From: Hippasteria phrygiana
Lineage: Eukaryota; Echinodermata; Asteroidea; Valvatida; Goniasteridae
Assembly (NCBI GenBank): GCA_037893225.1
Contig: JAZGUH010000770.1
Location: 124,001-188,000 of the forward strand
DNA length: 64,000 bases
Direction of reading: 5' to 3'
The position numbers were made by a program, and so were the translations under genes. This document shows positions 12,120-23,468 of this stretch, piece by piece. Each line of letters begins with the position of its first letter. Position 1 is the stretch's first letter. The notes beneath the pieces were generated by a model. The model was not told the origin of the DNA. It made no database searches and worked only from the letters and a program-made list of their open reading frames with translations.

Positions 12120-12719
12120 AGGGACACATTGCCTTCAAATGTCATGAAATTTTGCTGTTTAGAAATGTTCCTTACCTTTGATAAGAGTTGTTCATGCAAA
12201 AAACACGTATAATGTGTTGTAATTAGTGAGTAGTGATTACAAAACCAAAAATTGGCCGCTTACCCCCGACATCTGACCCGCGAAACATAGACTTATTTCC
12301 AGTACTAAATACCCCCGTCTAAATAATGTGCAAAATACGCTGTAAGAGTCTTTAGGCTGGCGCCGCAGCCAGTGGCCTTGTGAACCTATCAGATGATCGC
12401 CAGGTACAATTCTCTACCTCGCAACACATATCGCCAGTGCTGCGCGCCATGCCACAGTACATCAAAATGGATCAACAGAACGTACTTCAACCAGATGCGA
12501 CTGGAAATACGACTGGTGAACACAGTCCGCCATTTTGTGGAGTCAAAAATTTGGTTCTACAAAATGGCGGACCGTTATTTGTCACGAAATTAAACAAAAA
12601 CCACGCAATTTGAAGGGATAGTTATGTGAATCTTTATATTCTACTTTAAAAAAAGCTTCCCAACCATATCCATTTCAGTTTTATAGCCCAAATCGCAAAA
12701 TCCAAAGCAATGTGTCCCT
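12120..12719. mobile_element. TTAA-flanked MITE, copy 2
   Basis: A 600-bp copy of the element at 331-959, bounded by TTAA at 12116-12119 and 12720-12723, with ends AGGGACACATTGCCTT and (complemented) AGGGACACATTGCTTT. The two bodies are nearly identical. Copy 1 carries an extra stretch of roughly 30 bp around 630-700 that contains a second GATCGCCAG word. Confidence 0.88.
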
Positions 12720-12816
12720 TTAACTTATAAAAAATGGAGTATAAACAGAATATTTACATTAAAAAGCTCTTCAAGTTGTCACTTTAGGTATCAGCCAAAT
12801 AGCAATTTTCAACTAC

Positions 12817-13513
12817 ACTGTAAAAAAGAACATTGTTTTTTTACGGCAATTTCCTGGCAGTTTGGACGCCAGCGCAATGCCTTAAAAAACGGGAGTCTAA
12901 CGACTCATGAACACCGTTATTTTACGTTGCTGTCCCTTAAAATAACCCTGCTATTCCCGTGAAAATACATGGTATACAAAATTTGACTAAGTCACTGAAA
13001 ACTTGGTGTAAGTAATCACAAATTTACAGAAATGCGAACCAGACTAAATAGACGTGATTATATTATACATTACTCTAGATATCAAATGTACAAATACTAC
13101 GGTAATTTACTAAACACTACACACTTAGTAATGTCGCGCTTTAGCTTTATATTCAGCATATCCTGCCATCATGAAGTCACGGTTTCCGAGGAAAATTTCA
13201 ATATTTGAATACAAAAGAAGATGTAATGCGATTTCTTACCTCTGTTTACAAAAAGTCTAAATTCCTATGTGGAATTGCTAAAATAATTACATATTTTAGT
13301 AAAGAAATTGTGTTTTTGTACGAAACACTACATTTTAACATGACTTGTGTGAACACAAATTTTCCCCAGATCTGATTAGTTAGTTGCTGCGTAATGAAAT
13401 TCGTGTAGGAAAACATGAGATTTTACGTTCAAAACCCGTTCAAACTAAAATATTGTGATGGTCTGTTTTTTTACAGGGGGAAAACCCGTGATTTTACGGG
13501 AATTTTTTACAGT
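12817..13513. mobile_element. TIR MITE with ACTGTAAAAAA ends
   Basis: The left end is ACTGTAAAAAA and the right end TTTTTTACAGT, with additional inner complementarity (TTTTTACGG against CCGTGATTTTACGG). A non-coding 697-bp body. The TSD is not clear. Confidence 0.7.
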
Positions 13514-14136
13514 TCATTGAAGCCAGGCTAATATAGAAGTGTAGACCAAACCAGCATTTGCAGAACCAACCCAAACTATTATTGTCTGTTATCCCTTCAC
13601 GAAAAGCAAAATTACTTCTAAAAGTTGAAAGTGATTTCAACCTTCAACCTGACTGTCAATTTAGCTGCAGCCATTTTAAGTTTTGACAGCCTGTTAATCC
13701 ATACATGAAAACTAATTATTGTGGAATATTCTTTTTAGAAAATGTTTTGAATTAACAGAAGGCTTTATACAAGTGGTATACAATGAATTAAAAGGATCCT
13801 GTCAAAACGTGCCAGTGAACTCTACATATTGTGTATCGCTGCCACAGTGATCATATCAGCATAGTACTTCTTATGCTTCAAATCATCCAATGCATGTAAC
13901 CATTCAAGCATCAACCTCACCAGAAACAGAGTGATCTAGTGGACAAAGACAAACACATTAGTTCAGGTGTTGGAGTCACCGGCCACTGATAAGGTGATTT
14001 AAACAAATGGTAGGGGCCAACATGTCTCTTCCACTAGTAAGACAACTTTAGAAAAATTTCAGAGTTCACAATATTGCTTGGCAAATTTTCCAGTTATGCA
14101 AAAGTCCTTCCCAAACAAATTCCAGGGAATTTTAAT
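13514..14136. other. No gene recognised
   Basis: Unique-looking AT-rich spacer between two TIR elements, with no coding or RNA signal. Confidence 0.4.
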
Positions 14137-14641
14137 TAGGGCTGTTAATTTTCGAATAATTCAGTATTCGATTATTCGAAACTGGATTTGACCGAATATT
14201 CGAATATTCGATACTCGCCGATCAAGTTTTTCACGTGTCAGCTGGCGCCATTACGCCGGTGTTTTACGTGCGGCGATCAATATTATGGACTGCTCGATCA
14301 ATATTTTGTTTGCATGCGCAGTTGTATCAAGATCTTTATGGGTACGGAACGTTCTGATAAGAAACCAAACTTCAGCCTGCGTTTTTGCAGGAATATTTGT
14401 TTTGACCTGTGTAAAAACAAGGGTAAAAACAAGGGTTTTTACGGACGGCAACAAGAAAGTTACCTTTGACAAAAATGCGGCATTTCACACTGCTATTAAG
14501 GCTCCGTTACTTTTCTACTAAAACAGCATCATGAGTCGTATCTGTATGTGCTTATATATTTTTTCAAATATTCGAACCGGCAAAAAGGTATTTGAATATT
14601 CGGTTGACGATCGAATATTCGGTATATTCGGGACAGCCCTA
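14137..14641. mobile_element. hAT-type MITE with TATTCG-rich ends
   Basis: A 505-bp element with TIRs starting TAGGGCTGT. It is flanked by 8-bp sequences ATTTTAAT (14129-14136) and ATTTAAAT (14642-14649), 7 of 8 matching, the TSD length of hAT elements. About 60 bp at each end are packed with GAATATTCG and TATTCGATTATTCG palindromes. The non-coding core includes a tandem GGGTAAAAACAA. Confidence 0.8.
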
Positions 14642-14814
14642 ATTTAAATCACATGACCATATATTCTTTGAAAGGGGCACTTGCATCGGAAAATCAAAAT
14701 GTCTATGGGAACATAACAAGACCAATGGATTTGATGGCCTCTGTGTAATTCCAGGCTTGCATATATTGTACTTGGGTAAAGCTGAAATTGTTCTGTGCTC
14801 GGCAAATTTGTGTA

Positions 14815-14860
14815 GGGGAGAGTGGGGTAAGTTGAGCCATGGGGTAAATTGAGCCAGCCC
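14815..14860. repeat. GAGTGGGGTAAGTTGAGCC terminal-type repeat, left
   Basis: AGAGTGGGGTAAGTTGAGCC at about 14819-14838 is the reverse complement (with few mismatches) of a segment at about 25389-25412. A second TTACCCC/GGTAAGTT cluster lies at 15200-15245. This resembles TIR ends seen in some animal DNA transposons. Whether the two ends bound one 10.6-kb element is unproven. Confidence 0.45.
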
Positions 14861-15414
14861 CTGGATCTGCATTTTGAATTCAGACTGCAGTGAGACAGTG
14901 CTCTTGGCCTTTTTCTATATAAGACAAGCCAGCTAAGACAAAGGCACATATGCTCTGAAGAAAAATCTGAATTTTAACTTAAACAGTGATACTTCTCAGA
15001 AATTCTAAGTGCATTCACATTATCAGTTTATTACAGGGTTTTTCTAATCCATAGATATGTAGCCTAACTGTCTGAAATTTCTCTGGCAGAGTTTTAGGAG
15101 GTTAAATAAATGTCATGCATTGCTTTGTGTTGCACTGCAAATTGTTTGTCATTTAATATCTTTTTGCACCTTAAATATTACAGCATACTGTATGATCAAC
15201 TTACCCCATAGCATGGCTAAACTTAGCACACCCATAAGGTAAGTTCAGCAATTTTTTAGGTTTTGTGTGATTGTTCAACTGGTGAATGCTATTTGCTTGA
15301 TATGGCTAAAAATGACAGTATATATGTTGTTGCAGACTGTGCCATAGACACCAGGTCAATATAATTCCTTTTATCATTAGATGGTAAAAGGTCTTATACT
15401 CAGCGACTGCTTAC

Positions 15415-15669
15415 TAGGGCCCAATGTCATAGCTCTGCTTACCGTTAGCGAAAAATCCCTGCTTACTGTAGCAGAAAATTCTGTGCTTACGGCAAGCATA
15501 TTTCACGCGTTAGCAGAGAATTTTGGCTTCTGAGCATGCGTACATCCTGTAACTGAGGATTCTGTGCTTATAGGGTTAGCGCAGAATTGTTCTGCTAGCG
15601 CTGTTAGCGCAACATGGTGATCGTAAGCGCAGAAAGCTGTGGTTAGCAGAGCCATGAAATTGGGCCCTG
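15415..15669. mobile_element. TIR MITE with GGGCCCAAT ends
   Basis: The left end reads GGGCCCAATGTCATAGCTCT and the complement of the right end GGGCCCAATTTCATGGCTCT, over an element of about 255 bp. The core repeats GCTTAC, GTTAGCG and GCAGAA words. No ORF; TSD not resolved. Confidence 0.75.
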
Positions 15670-15718
15670 CACTTAGCCTCCCAAAAAATTACAGCTGTGC
15701 GCTGATCCATTCATGCAA

Positions 15719-16323
15719 TTGACCTATCGCTGTTCATGATCATTATCCAATCGTAGCGTCTGTTGAACATCACATGATATTCAAAATCTTGGACAAACAA
15801 AAAACATTCCAAAGACGTGCATTATTCGGCCGCATGTGCGCCCTGTTCGTTGAAACGCAGTATGCGAATACACGTCAAATTTAACGCAAACGCTCAACTT
15901 GCCCATTACGTTTTCATTATATTAATTTTGTTTGCAGCACATTGGCCAAGCCCGTTTAGCGTCTAGTTTGTTCTGTTTATATTTCTTAAGTTCTTCCGAA
16001 TCTCGGACGGTGAAAATTATGCGAGTGGGCCGGGTCCGGGGAGTGTGCATTATTCAGATACGCGTTATAACAAGCGGCTGGAAATTGGGGAAAGCCATTT
16101 TCCCACTTTTTGCAATAAATGGTACGGTCGCACAACAGTCTGCACGTGGGCAAAGTTGTCTTAGAAATCTGAGACAACTCCTGTATCCGGTCAGAGAGAG
16201 CGTGTATGCAACGATTCGCCGTAATACGCTACTGCGCGTTTCGCGCATCGCATGCATTAACGTGCTGCACGTGTGTAAAGTTGTCTAAGGGGTGTGGCTA
16301 AACTCGTAAACAGCGATAGGTCA
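15719..16323. mobile_element. TIR MITE with TTGACCTATCGCTGTT ends
   Basis: TTGACCTATCGCTGTT at 15719-15734 is exactly inverted as AACAGCGATAGGTCAA at about 16307-16322. The enclosed 605 bp are CpG-containing and non-coding as far as I can see. Confidence 0.75.
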
Positions 16324-16818
16324 ATTAATGCTCGATATCATGTAGTACGCATAGGCCAGCCCTGGACACTGACTTCTAACCTTTGAAAGTAAGTATTTCG
16401 TCATATGACAGGAAGTGACGTCACACATACATTTAAGGTATTAATGAATTATGCAACAAGCGCCATGCAAATCAAGAAAGAAACTTCCAACCAATAGGGA
16501 GCGCCGCCTCAGCAGGTAACTGAGTGCAGCCACTCTGTCACTGCTTTACAAACTTAGCGGATCATTCTAAATTTTCCCAGCAAATTTTTATTAAATTTCA
16601 TTTCGAATCCTCTGAAATATATTTTGAAACATTACCGGAATATTATTTTGTCGCTGCTGCCGATCAGTGTCGTCTTAGGTGGAGATTCTCTTGGATCAAG
16701 GTCGTCTTGCGTATTTCTTCTAAATTTTGTTAGTCATGTTTCGGGCCAACCTCTAACTCAATCGCCGCCGCCCGGCTTGATTCTCGGGTAATGACATAGC
16801 GTTTAGATCGCGGCCAAG
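16324..16818. other. No gene; may be 5' region of the recombinase element
   Basis: No domain. The words AACCAATAGGGAG at about 16488 recur at about 25690, beyond the other side of the recombinase/hydrolase element. That could be element-related or chance. Confidence 0.3.
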
Positions 16819-17172
16819 AAATGCAGAACGGAAAAAGGTACAACTGCGGCGGCGAGGGAAAAACACAGGCACGTTGCCGTGTCAGCGCCTGTGTCAGCGC
16901 CAGTGGTCATATCCAATGCCCCAGCAGGGCCATTGCAGCCTGATGCGCCATCTAGCTCCGGCAGTGCAACCGTGTCCAGCAGTCAAGCTGGGCCGTTGGG
17001 CCCGCCGATGCCCCTGTCGACCTTCTGTACCGGGGTTGTGCCAGCCACGGTCATGACCGTGCCAGCCACATCAGCGGGGCAGTCTTTGCACTTGCCTCTT
17101 GCGGCACAGCCAATCTTCTCTTCGCATTATGAAGTTGGTGCATTTGTTTGTATTACAGTGCCTCCGCTTTAA
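16819..17172 (+). pseudogene. Pro/Ala/Ser-rich ORF upstream of the tyrosine recombinase
   Basis: A plus-strand low-complexity protein (blocks such as SAPVSAPVVISNAPAGPLQP and ATVMTVPATSAGQSLHLPLA, best frame 16879-17172). It sits about 150 bp before the recombinase start on the same strand. Composition and position fit a leader or gag-like ORF of the same mobile element. No motif identifies it; a non-coding origin is possible. Confidence 0.35.
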
Positions 17173-17325
17173 TGTTTCCATTAAAACAGTCCATGTGCCA
17201 GACAAGTTATGATTTAGCAGATGCTTTGTCCTGTTTTTAAATGAGTCGTTTCCGCAGAGCAGCCCCCAGGCAAATGCCAATATGACCCCTTTCCCCAATC
17301 TGCTGCACTTATATTAGCTGATGAG

Positions 17326-17560
17326 ATGGAGCGTTTGGTAGCCGCCGCCATTACACCAAATTCTCACAGGATATACGCAGTGGGTTTGAGGGTCTTGTGT
17401 CAATTTCGGCAGCAACCCCTCGTTGGAAGAGTACCTGCATCGGTGGAGATTAGGCAATATATAGCATGGCAGTCCCTGAAAAATCTAGCTCCTTCCACAA
17501 TTGCCACTTATGTTTCAGGGGTGGGATACTACCTCAAAATGAATGGGTTGTGTGACCCCA
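17326..17560 (+). pseudogene. Tyrosine recombinase, N-terminal part (split by LINE)
   Basis: 78 codons from ATG 17326: MERLVAAAITPNSHRIYAVG and later LAPSTIATYVSGVGYYLKMN. This is the helical core-binding (SAM-like) domain of a phage-integrase-type tyrosine recombinase. The reading stops at the codons for NGLCDP, where a LINE flanked by the TSD TGTGTGACCCCA begins. The protein resumes in frame at 23481 with SDDFL. An in-frame stop precedes the Met, so an earlier start in this frame is excluded. Confidence 0.85.
17549..17560. repeat. LINE target-site duplication, left copy
   Basis: TGTGTGACCCCA, repeated exactly at 23469-23480. Both copies encode the same CDP of the interrupted recombinase, which proves the orientation and limits of the insertion. 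Confidence 0.9.
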
Positions 17561-17577
17561 ATCAATCAATCAATCAA

Positions 17578-18001
17578 TTAATCTGTCTCTTGCAGTGCAC
17601 CACTACTGGTGCAGTGCGTAGAGCCAACTAGTTGAATCAACATCCGCCAACGCTGGCGGTCGGTAGCAAGAGTATTAGCTTCTGCTAAAGAGGAGTCGAT
17701 TAGCTGTAGATCATGGTCAAGCACGTCTAGCCATCGAGTACGAGGAGCTCCCCGAGGTTGTTTCCATCCGACAGTTTTAGGATCAAAATCCAGAATTGCA
17801 CGGGTGGGATGTTGCGGTGGTAAGCGGAAGACAGGGCCAAGCAAACGGACTCGACGCTGTGCAGCGATACTGGAAGCAGGTGGTTGATGGGTCCGCTCTC
17901 GAACCACCGTGTTGGGGATATGCTCAAACCACCGGATGTTCTCAATTGTCCTCAGTGCTCTGCTGTCAAAGCCATCGATCCTGCTGCAGGCTAGAGTCTT
18001 G
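17578..18001 (-). pseudogene. LINE ORF, C-terminal end
   Basis: The minus-strand C-terminal region after RT contains RRVRLLGPVFRLPPQHPTRA, GAPRTRWLDVLDHDL and DRQRWRMLIQLV, then a stop close to the ATTG-unit tail. Conserved WLDVL and DRxxWR-type blocks are common at the ends of RTE-like RT proteins. The upstream continuation is interrupted at 18005 by the TTAA element and resumes at 19021. Confidence 0.8.
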
Positions 18002-18005
18002 TTAA

Positions 18006-19016
18006 AGGGAAAGTCCACCCTGAGTTTATAATAACATAATGTTAAAGAACGTTAATTGCAATTGTGACTTACTTTTTATTTCATTTTGATTGGTTTCGGT
18101 AATCGTATAATCCGGAGGTTTTTTCATAATGCGCCTGCCGTCATGCGAGCCGCCCTTTTGCTCTGGAATATCGGTACACCCGGGATACTGTGACGTAGTG
18201 GCTGCACTACCAAGCCGGCCGGCTGGGTACCCGGCCGGCCCCGCGGCCTGAGCTGTGCGAGTGCAGTGAACCATTGTCCATACATGCAACACACACGAGA
18301 ACGTGGCTGTGTTGTTCCTTGACGCACGTCTGTTTTCCATATTCCTGGCGAATTTTTGCCTGACTGCTATAAAAGCAAAACTCGGTCGTGCTGTAGTACA
18401 GCAACATCATGACGATTTGGCAAGCTTTTGGCTGCTCAAGTAAACCGAATTCTCTAAAAGGTCTCAGCGCCTTCTTCGAAATTCCCAATCCCCCAAACGA
18501 CCAGATATTTGTAAGAAATGGCTGATCAATATAAAAACGCGACGACTTCGAACCAGATTGCTTTGAGGAAAATCGGCAGGCAGTTCTCCTGGGGTAGGCT
18601 AAGAATCTTCGAGATGATGCAGTCCCTAACATATTTTCTTTCCGACCAGAACAGACTTTGTGCTCTTCTAAAAAAAAAAAAAAAAACCATGATAAATTGC
18701 AGCACGTCAAGTCAAAGTAAACATACGTATTCATATGCACTAAGCTGCGTCTAGGTGTGATACCAGTGCATACCGCACGTAGCCAACCATGGGTTTCCAT
18801 TGAGGTGCGGACACTACGTCATAATCTCCCGGATTTTGCGGGAACTTCGAACAGTATGGATGCGCCCTTTGTACTGCTGAATGGCAAGAAATCGTAAATA
18901 TAAAGGGCGCGTGTGTCGTTCTCCATAACAAAGAAAATCCAACTCTTGGTGCAGTATGTATGTTAGTGTATGTTCTTTTAGACTAGATAAAATATTATAG
19001 AGCCTGGAATTCTCCT
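18006..19016. mobile_element. TTAA-flanked element inside the LINE
   Basis: Bounded by TTAA at 18002-18005 and 19017-19020, with modest inverted ends (AAGGGAAAGTCCACC against AAGGAGAATTCCAGG). Its excision joins LINE coding sequence on both sides. A 197-residue minus-strand reading frame at 18207-18800 has no recognisable domain and is probably chance. Contains an A17 run near 18670. Confidence 0.75.
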
Positions 19017-19070
19017 TTAAGGGGCCATGACTCTGCACCATACAGTAAGACAGGTAGCACTGCAGTGTTA

Positions 19071-20822
19071 AGGCCCTGTCACACTTTTGCGTATCCTAAT
19101 TCCTTATGGGTTGCGCATTGACATTTCTTTCATACGCACAATAAGCACCTCATATGCATCTCAATCGTTTTGTGTAAGTTTTATGTACGCAGGCATGCGC
19201 ACAGTACGGCCCAGTACGCCGGATAGTTTTGGGCAAGCACAAAACTACGCTGCGTACGCTGTTACGCAGGTCATAAGTTATAAATACGCAGCGCATCGGT
19301 CCCGCATCGGTCGAGCGCGGTACGAATACGCTATGTGTTCGTGGGGGATAAGCGGTTCATACGCGGTAATACGCTGACCTCCCGGCACGCACCCTGTCAG
19401 CGTATGAGCCGCGTACATTGGACGTATACATAGCGTACTTGCAGCGCAGATACAACGCACGCATAGCGAATGCCGACGTGTTGCACGAATTAGTACCGTT
19501 GGTCCTGCGATCGGGCAGCGCATTGTACTTATTTGTAACTTATGAGAAACGCACAGACAGCGTACAGATAGCATACTTGCCGTACATCCAGGGTACACTC
19601 GAGATTTAGTATAAATATGATGGCTCCTCTACACTCCAGGGTGAACAGACCTCCTGAAGATGGCAGATCCAGGCCGGCACCGGCGAGAACACATGATTGC
19701 TGTCATCCAACACCAGCATGACATCATGAACCTGCAGCTCCATCTCCTTCGTCAAAGAAGAGAGAGAAGAATAAGAAGAAGAGCGCGCCGAAGAATCGCC
19801 TGGGTCCGGCCATGGATAGGGAGAAGACATCAGTTTGGGGTCTATGATAAACTAATGGTGGAGCTCCGAAATGAGGACACAAGAGTCTTCACCAACTTCC
19901 TGCGCATGCACCCTGCCATGTATGATGAGCTGCTGGAGAGAGTGGGAGGAAGACTCACCAAGAAACACACCTTCATGAGACACCCCATGGAACCAGGCTT
20001 GAAGCTGTCATTGACCCTCCGCCACCTCACCTCTGGGAACACCTACGCGTCCATGAAGTTTGCTTGGCGAGTACCACACAACACCATCTCTGTGGTCGTC
20101 CGAGAGGTCTGCGAAGCCATCATAGCAGAGTACCTGGATGAGCTGATGGTCTGCCCATGTACACCCAAGCAATGGCGCCATGTAGCTGACAGGTACTACC
20201 AGAAGTGGAACTTCCCCCACACCTGTGGTGCCATAGATGGAAAGCACGTGGCCATCCGCTGTCCTCCCTGTAGTGGTTCCATGTACTACAACTACAAGGG
20301 CTTTTACTCCATCTTGCTCTTTGCCATGGTCGACGCGGACTACAAGTTCCTCTGGGCAGATATTGGCGGCTTGGGGTCAGCATCTGACGCCCAGGTGTTC
20401 AATAACAGTGAACTCAAGATCCTGAGTCTCTCCCCAACGACACCCAAGATGTTCCCTACTTCATCGTTGAAGACGAGCGGCGGAAATGCGGCGGGAATAC
20501 GCTCGGAATACGCTCGGCATTCGTCGGAAGTGCGTCAGGCATGCGGTCGGGATAAGTAGGGTGCGTCCGGAATACGCTCGGCATGCGCACTGCATACGCA
20601 GCTATTCGCAGCAGTAAAATCGTGTTGCGCACTGCATACGCAACTCATACGCACCTCATACGCAATAGATGCGCTGAATTCGTTACTTATACGCTAGATG
20701 TGCGTCGCACATAAGTCATAATAATTGAACAATTTCAAAATTTTGAGCGTACGGCTGCGTATTGAAAAATGTTAATAAGGAACTCATAAGGACTTGATAT
20801 ACGCGAAAGTGTGACAGGGCCT
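19071..20822 (+). mobile_element. PIF/Harbinger transposon
   Basis: A 1752-bp element with TIRs beginning AGGCCCTGTCACACTTT at both ends, flanked by the 3-bp TSD TTA (19068-19070 and 20823-20825), diagnostic of Harbinger. It sits in the RT region of the LINE. Subterminal regions (19085-19600 and 20480-20790) are packed with TACGC/GCGTA words. It carries one truncated transposase ORF and no visible Myb/SANT partner ORF, so it is non-autonomous. Confidence 0.9.
19660..20559 (+). pseudogene. Harbinger transposase, C-terminally truncated
   Basis: 299 codons from ATG 19660. A basic Arg-rich N-terminus is followed by a PIF/HARB1-type nuclease fold: FLRMHPAMYDELLERVGGRL, then the first Asp in CGAIDGKHVAI (Asp about 193) and the second in GGLGSASDAQVFNNSEL (Asp about 243). 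At about residue 258 a one-base shift moves the true reading (DVPYFIV-like) to another frame. The region with the third acidic residue is missing, replaced by TACGC-repeat DNA read as a tail. The family is a DDE-type nuclear transposase that normally works with a Myb-like partner. Inactive here. Confidence 0.85.
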
Positions 20823-21472
20823 TTATAGATGCGTAGTTTTGTCTTCTGTGAGATGCAGCTTTGGTGCCACAAGGGGTGCCAGAGCGCCCGCATCACTCCA
20901 GCCGCCAGGCCGCGTCTCCTATCGACCTCCGTCTTCAAATTGCCAGTGTTTGTAATGGTCGATCCAAGATAGCAAAAAGAGTCAACAAATTCAACCGGTT
21001 TCTCATCAATCATAAGCGGAGGTAGGGCGGGTCCGTCCCCTATATGCATGAGCTTGGTCTTAGCCCAGTTAACCTTTAGGCCTAGCTTCCTTGCCTCCTC
21101 TTGAAAGATGGTCAAAGCAGTCCTCAGTTCTTCGATGGTAGTGCACAGCAATATTGTGTCATCTGCGTATTCTAAGTCGGCAAGGGTGTAATTGCCGAAG
21201 GACACCCCTGGGACATGGTCACACACCTTTGTCATCAGGTAGTCAATGACACAGTTAAAGAGATCAGGAGCGGTGACGCAGCCTTGTCGAACTCCACTGT
21301 TGATAGGGAACCACTCGGAGGTCTTACCGTTGACACGGACACAGCTCTCGGCAGTACTGTAGAGCCTCTGGAGAAGAGTGGAGATCTTAGGTGGGACACC
21401 GAGGATCTTTAGGATCTTCCACAGGGAGGCATGGTCCACTGTATAAAAGGCGGCTTTGAGATCGATAAAAGT
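20823..21472 (-). pseudogene. LINE reverse transcriptase, palm and thumb
   Basis: The minus-strand RT core contains GVRQGC, then LEYADDTILLC, the catalytic YADD-type motif of non-LTR RTs, then FVDSFCYLGSTITNTGNLKT, typical of RTE-like proteins. The reading enters from 21472 with TFIDLKAAF. It is preceded by the duplicated target and patch at 21473-21551 that shift the frame, and followed by the Harbinger TSD. Confidence 0.9.
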
Positions 21473-21486
21473 GGCGGTCCTTACGG

Positions 21487-21537
21487 AATAATAGTACAGT
21501 CAACAGGTGAATCTCTGTGCCCTGTCAGGGCTCTGGG
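21487..21537. repeat. 51-bp copy of recombinase sequence inside the LINE
   Basis: This segment is identical to 23822-23872, which encodes VQSTGESLCPVRALG in the recombinase. Around it the LINE sequence GGCGGTCCTTACGGAA is duplicated (21473-21488 and 21536-21551). A short piece of the neighbouring gene was therefore copied into the LINE with a 16-bp duplication, an unusual patch insertion. Confidence 0.85.
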
Positions 21538-21551
21538 CGGTCCTTACGGAA

Positions 21552-22013
21552 TTCGCGGGCCTTCTCAATGATGAGACGGAGGGCGGAGATGTGGTCAGCA
21601 GTGGAGCGGCCAGGCAAAAAGCCTGCCTGTTGAAGACGCCTTTTGCTTCTGATGGCTGGGAGGGCTCTAGTTAGTAGAATGCGGGTGAAAATTTTGCCCG
21701 GTATGGACAGGAGTGTGATGCCTCTATGGTTACTACAGACAAGCTGGTCACCTTTGTGCTCCCAAAAAGGACGTATTATTCCACGTGTCCAGTCTTCAGG
21801 TAGCTGCTCATGAACCCACACTTGATTGATGATACATGTGAGCCACTGGATGAGACAGTCCTCACCCGCCTTCAGCATCTCCGCGGTGATGGAGCAGATT
21901 CCAGGGGCCCTCCCATTCTTCAGAAGTTTTAAGGCTGCCTTGACCTCATACGGGGAAACAGGAGTGGTGCTGCAGTCAGGGTTTGAGGATATTGTGCTGT
22001 CTGCTGTGGTCAT
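21552..22013 (-). pseudogene. LINE reverse transcriptase, finger region
   Basis: The minus-strand N-terminal RT contains PYEVKAALKLLKNGRAPGI, HRGITLLSIPGKIFTRILL and LQQAGFLPGRSTADHISAL. It continues into the palm domain at 21472 after the patch. Upstream (22014-22660) the linker is degenerate, with several stops. Confidence 0.85.
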
Positions 22014-22660
22014 CAGTGTTGGCTCTAGGGGTACTGGAGGGTGGTTCAGGAGCTGGCTGAAATGCTCCTTCCAGCGCTCTAGACAGTCGGCTTCAATTAA
22101 GAGAATGGATCCATTGCTGTCCTTGATAAAAAAAGTTCTTAAACCGAGGGCCAGCTTTAGCCCGTCTCAACATGCTGAATACCTGTTTTTGGTCTTGATT
22201 CTGTGCAGCTGTTTCCAGGCGTTTAGCTTCCTCTTCCAAGTATTTCTTACGATCATTTACAATAGATGCATTTCGTATGCAGTTTAGGTGTCGGTACTCT
22301 TCTAGGTCTCCACGAAGGCAAGCTCGTCGGCGTTGTTCAATGATCTAAAGTGATGCTTGTGAAATCCATGGTTTTTTAGGGATCAATCTTGGGTGTCCCA
22401 TTGTATCTGTGGCTATCTTACAGACTTCACATTTGAAGTGTTGCCAGTTAGTGGAGTTTTCTTCCGTCAAGATACTGTATTGGTTGGAGATTATAGCACT
22501 TGATTTCAGAGTCAAGGAAGCGAGATGAGTCTAGGCGGGGCGGATGCTTGGCAGATAAGTCAGCCTTTAGTTTTAGGGTGATCCGAGCAACTAGCAGGCG
22601 GTGGTCTGTGTTGCCTAGCTGTGCTCCCCTGTAGACACGACAGTTTGTAACAAGAGATCT

Positions 22661-23345
22661 TCAACGGCGGGAGATAACAATGTGATCGATAGCCTTCCGT
22701 GTCCTGCCATCCGGGCTATACCAGGTCCAGTGGCGAATTTGTTTTCGGGGAAACCAGGTGTCAGCATTGCAGAGGTTGTTGGATCTACACAGGAGCAGTA
22801 GGCGGTCGCCATTATCATTTGTAGTAGGGTCGAAGAGAGTTGTGCCAGTAATGTTAGTGGTCATGATAGGGTCGCGAGAAGCAGACGAGATGGTGGCATT
22901 ATCTGTGAGAATTATCGCGATGTCATGTGGTGGTGTTTGCTGGGCAAGAGCATGAAGTTGGTCAAAGAAGGCATCTTTGGTGTTTTCATCAGCAACACTG
23001 GTTGGTGCATAGGCTACAATCCAGCTGATAAGCGACTTACAAATGGTCTTAGGTATGGCAAGGGCAACACCGTATAAGCCTCGCCTATCATTTGAGCCAC
23101 TCCAGATGAAACAGTGGTCGCCCGCAGTAGTTTCACCATTGCCTGGCCAGCGTGACTCACAGAGACCAGCCATACTAATATTGTAGGATGTTAGCTCCCG
23201 TGACAGGAGGGTAGCCGAACCTAGGCGAAGAAGAGTCTGTACGTTCCATGTGGCAATACGGAACCCCTTTCGCAGATTCATTACTTGTTGATCCCTAGTC
23301 CGTTTATCGTGGTCAAAGACGTTCATAGGTCGATTCCGATTTTCG
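22661..23345 (-). pseudogene. LINE AP-like endonuclease
   Basis: Minus-strand apurinic-endonuclease domain: FRIATWNVQTLLRLG at the N-terminus, a CESRWPG block, and C-terminal WYSPDGRTRKAIDHIVIS, where DH is the active-site end. The usual GDFN motif reads LTDNATI, so a catalytic segment is damaged. The family nicks target DNA for target-primed reverse transcription. Confidence 0.85.
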
Positions 23346-23468
23346 TTAGTCCGGTTATATCTTCTTCTAGTTGGTTTTGTAACAACGGATTTTCTCCAGA
23401 GAGGGTTGTTAGCCCTCCGCTGGATAGTCAACTGGTGGGGCTGCCACCTTAAGGCGTGTTGACACACC

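Larger units (their letters stand above)
17561..23468 (-). mobile_element. RTE-like non-LTR retrotransposon inserted in the recombinase gene
   Basis: A 5.9-kb insertion with a perfect 12-bp TSD. It runs on the minus strand: an AP-endonuclease near the right end, RT in the middle, an RT C-terminal region near the left, and a 3' tail at 17561-17580 that is a run of ATTG units read on the minus strand. Microsatellite tails and this endonuclease-RT order fit RTE-type LINEs. It is interrupted by a TTAA element (18006-19016), a Harbinger element (19071-20822) and a 51-bp patch (21487-21537). Removing the two DNA elements joins the RT C-terminal reading. Several frame breaks; inactive. Confidence 0.85.

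Noticed and set aside
14188..14521. Plus-strand frames of 78-93 residues
   Set aside because: Inside the hAT-type MITE with defined ends and TSD; no domain.
18207..18800. 197-residue minus-strand gene
   Set aside because: Lies wholly within a TTAA-flanked element, includes a poly-Phe from an A run, and shows no domain.
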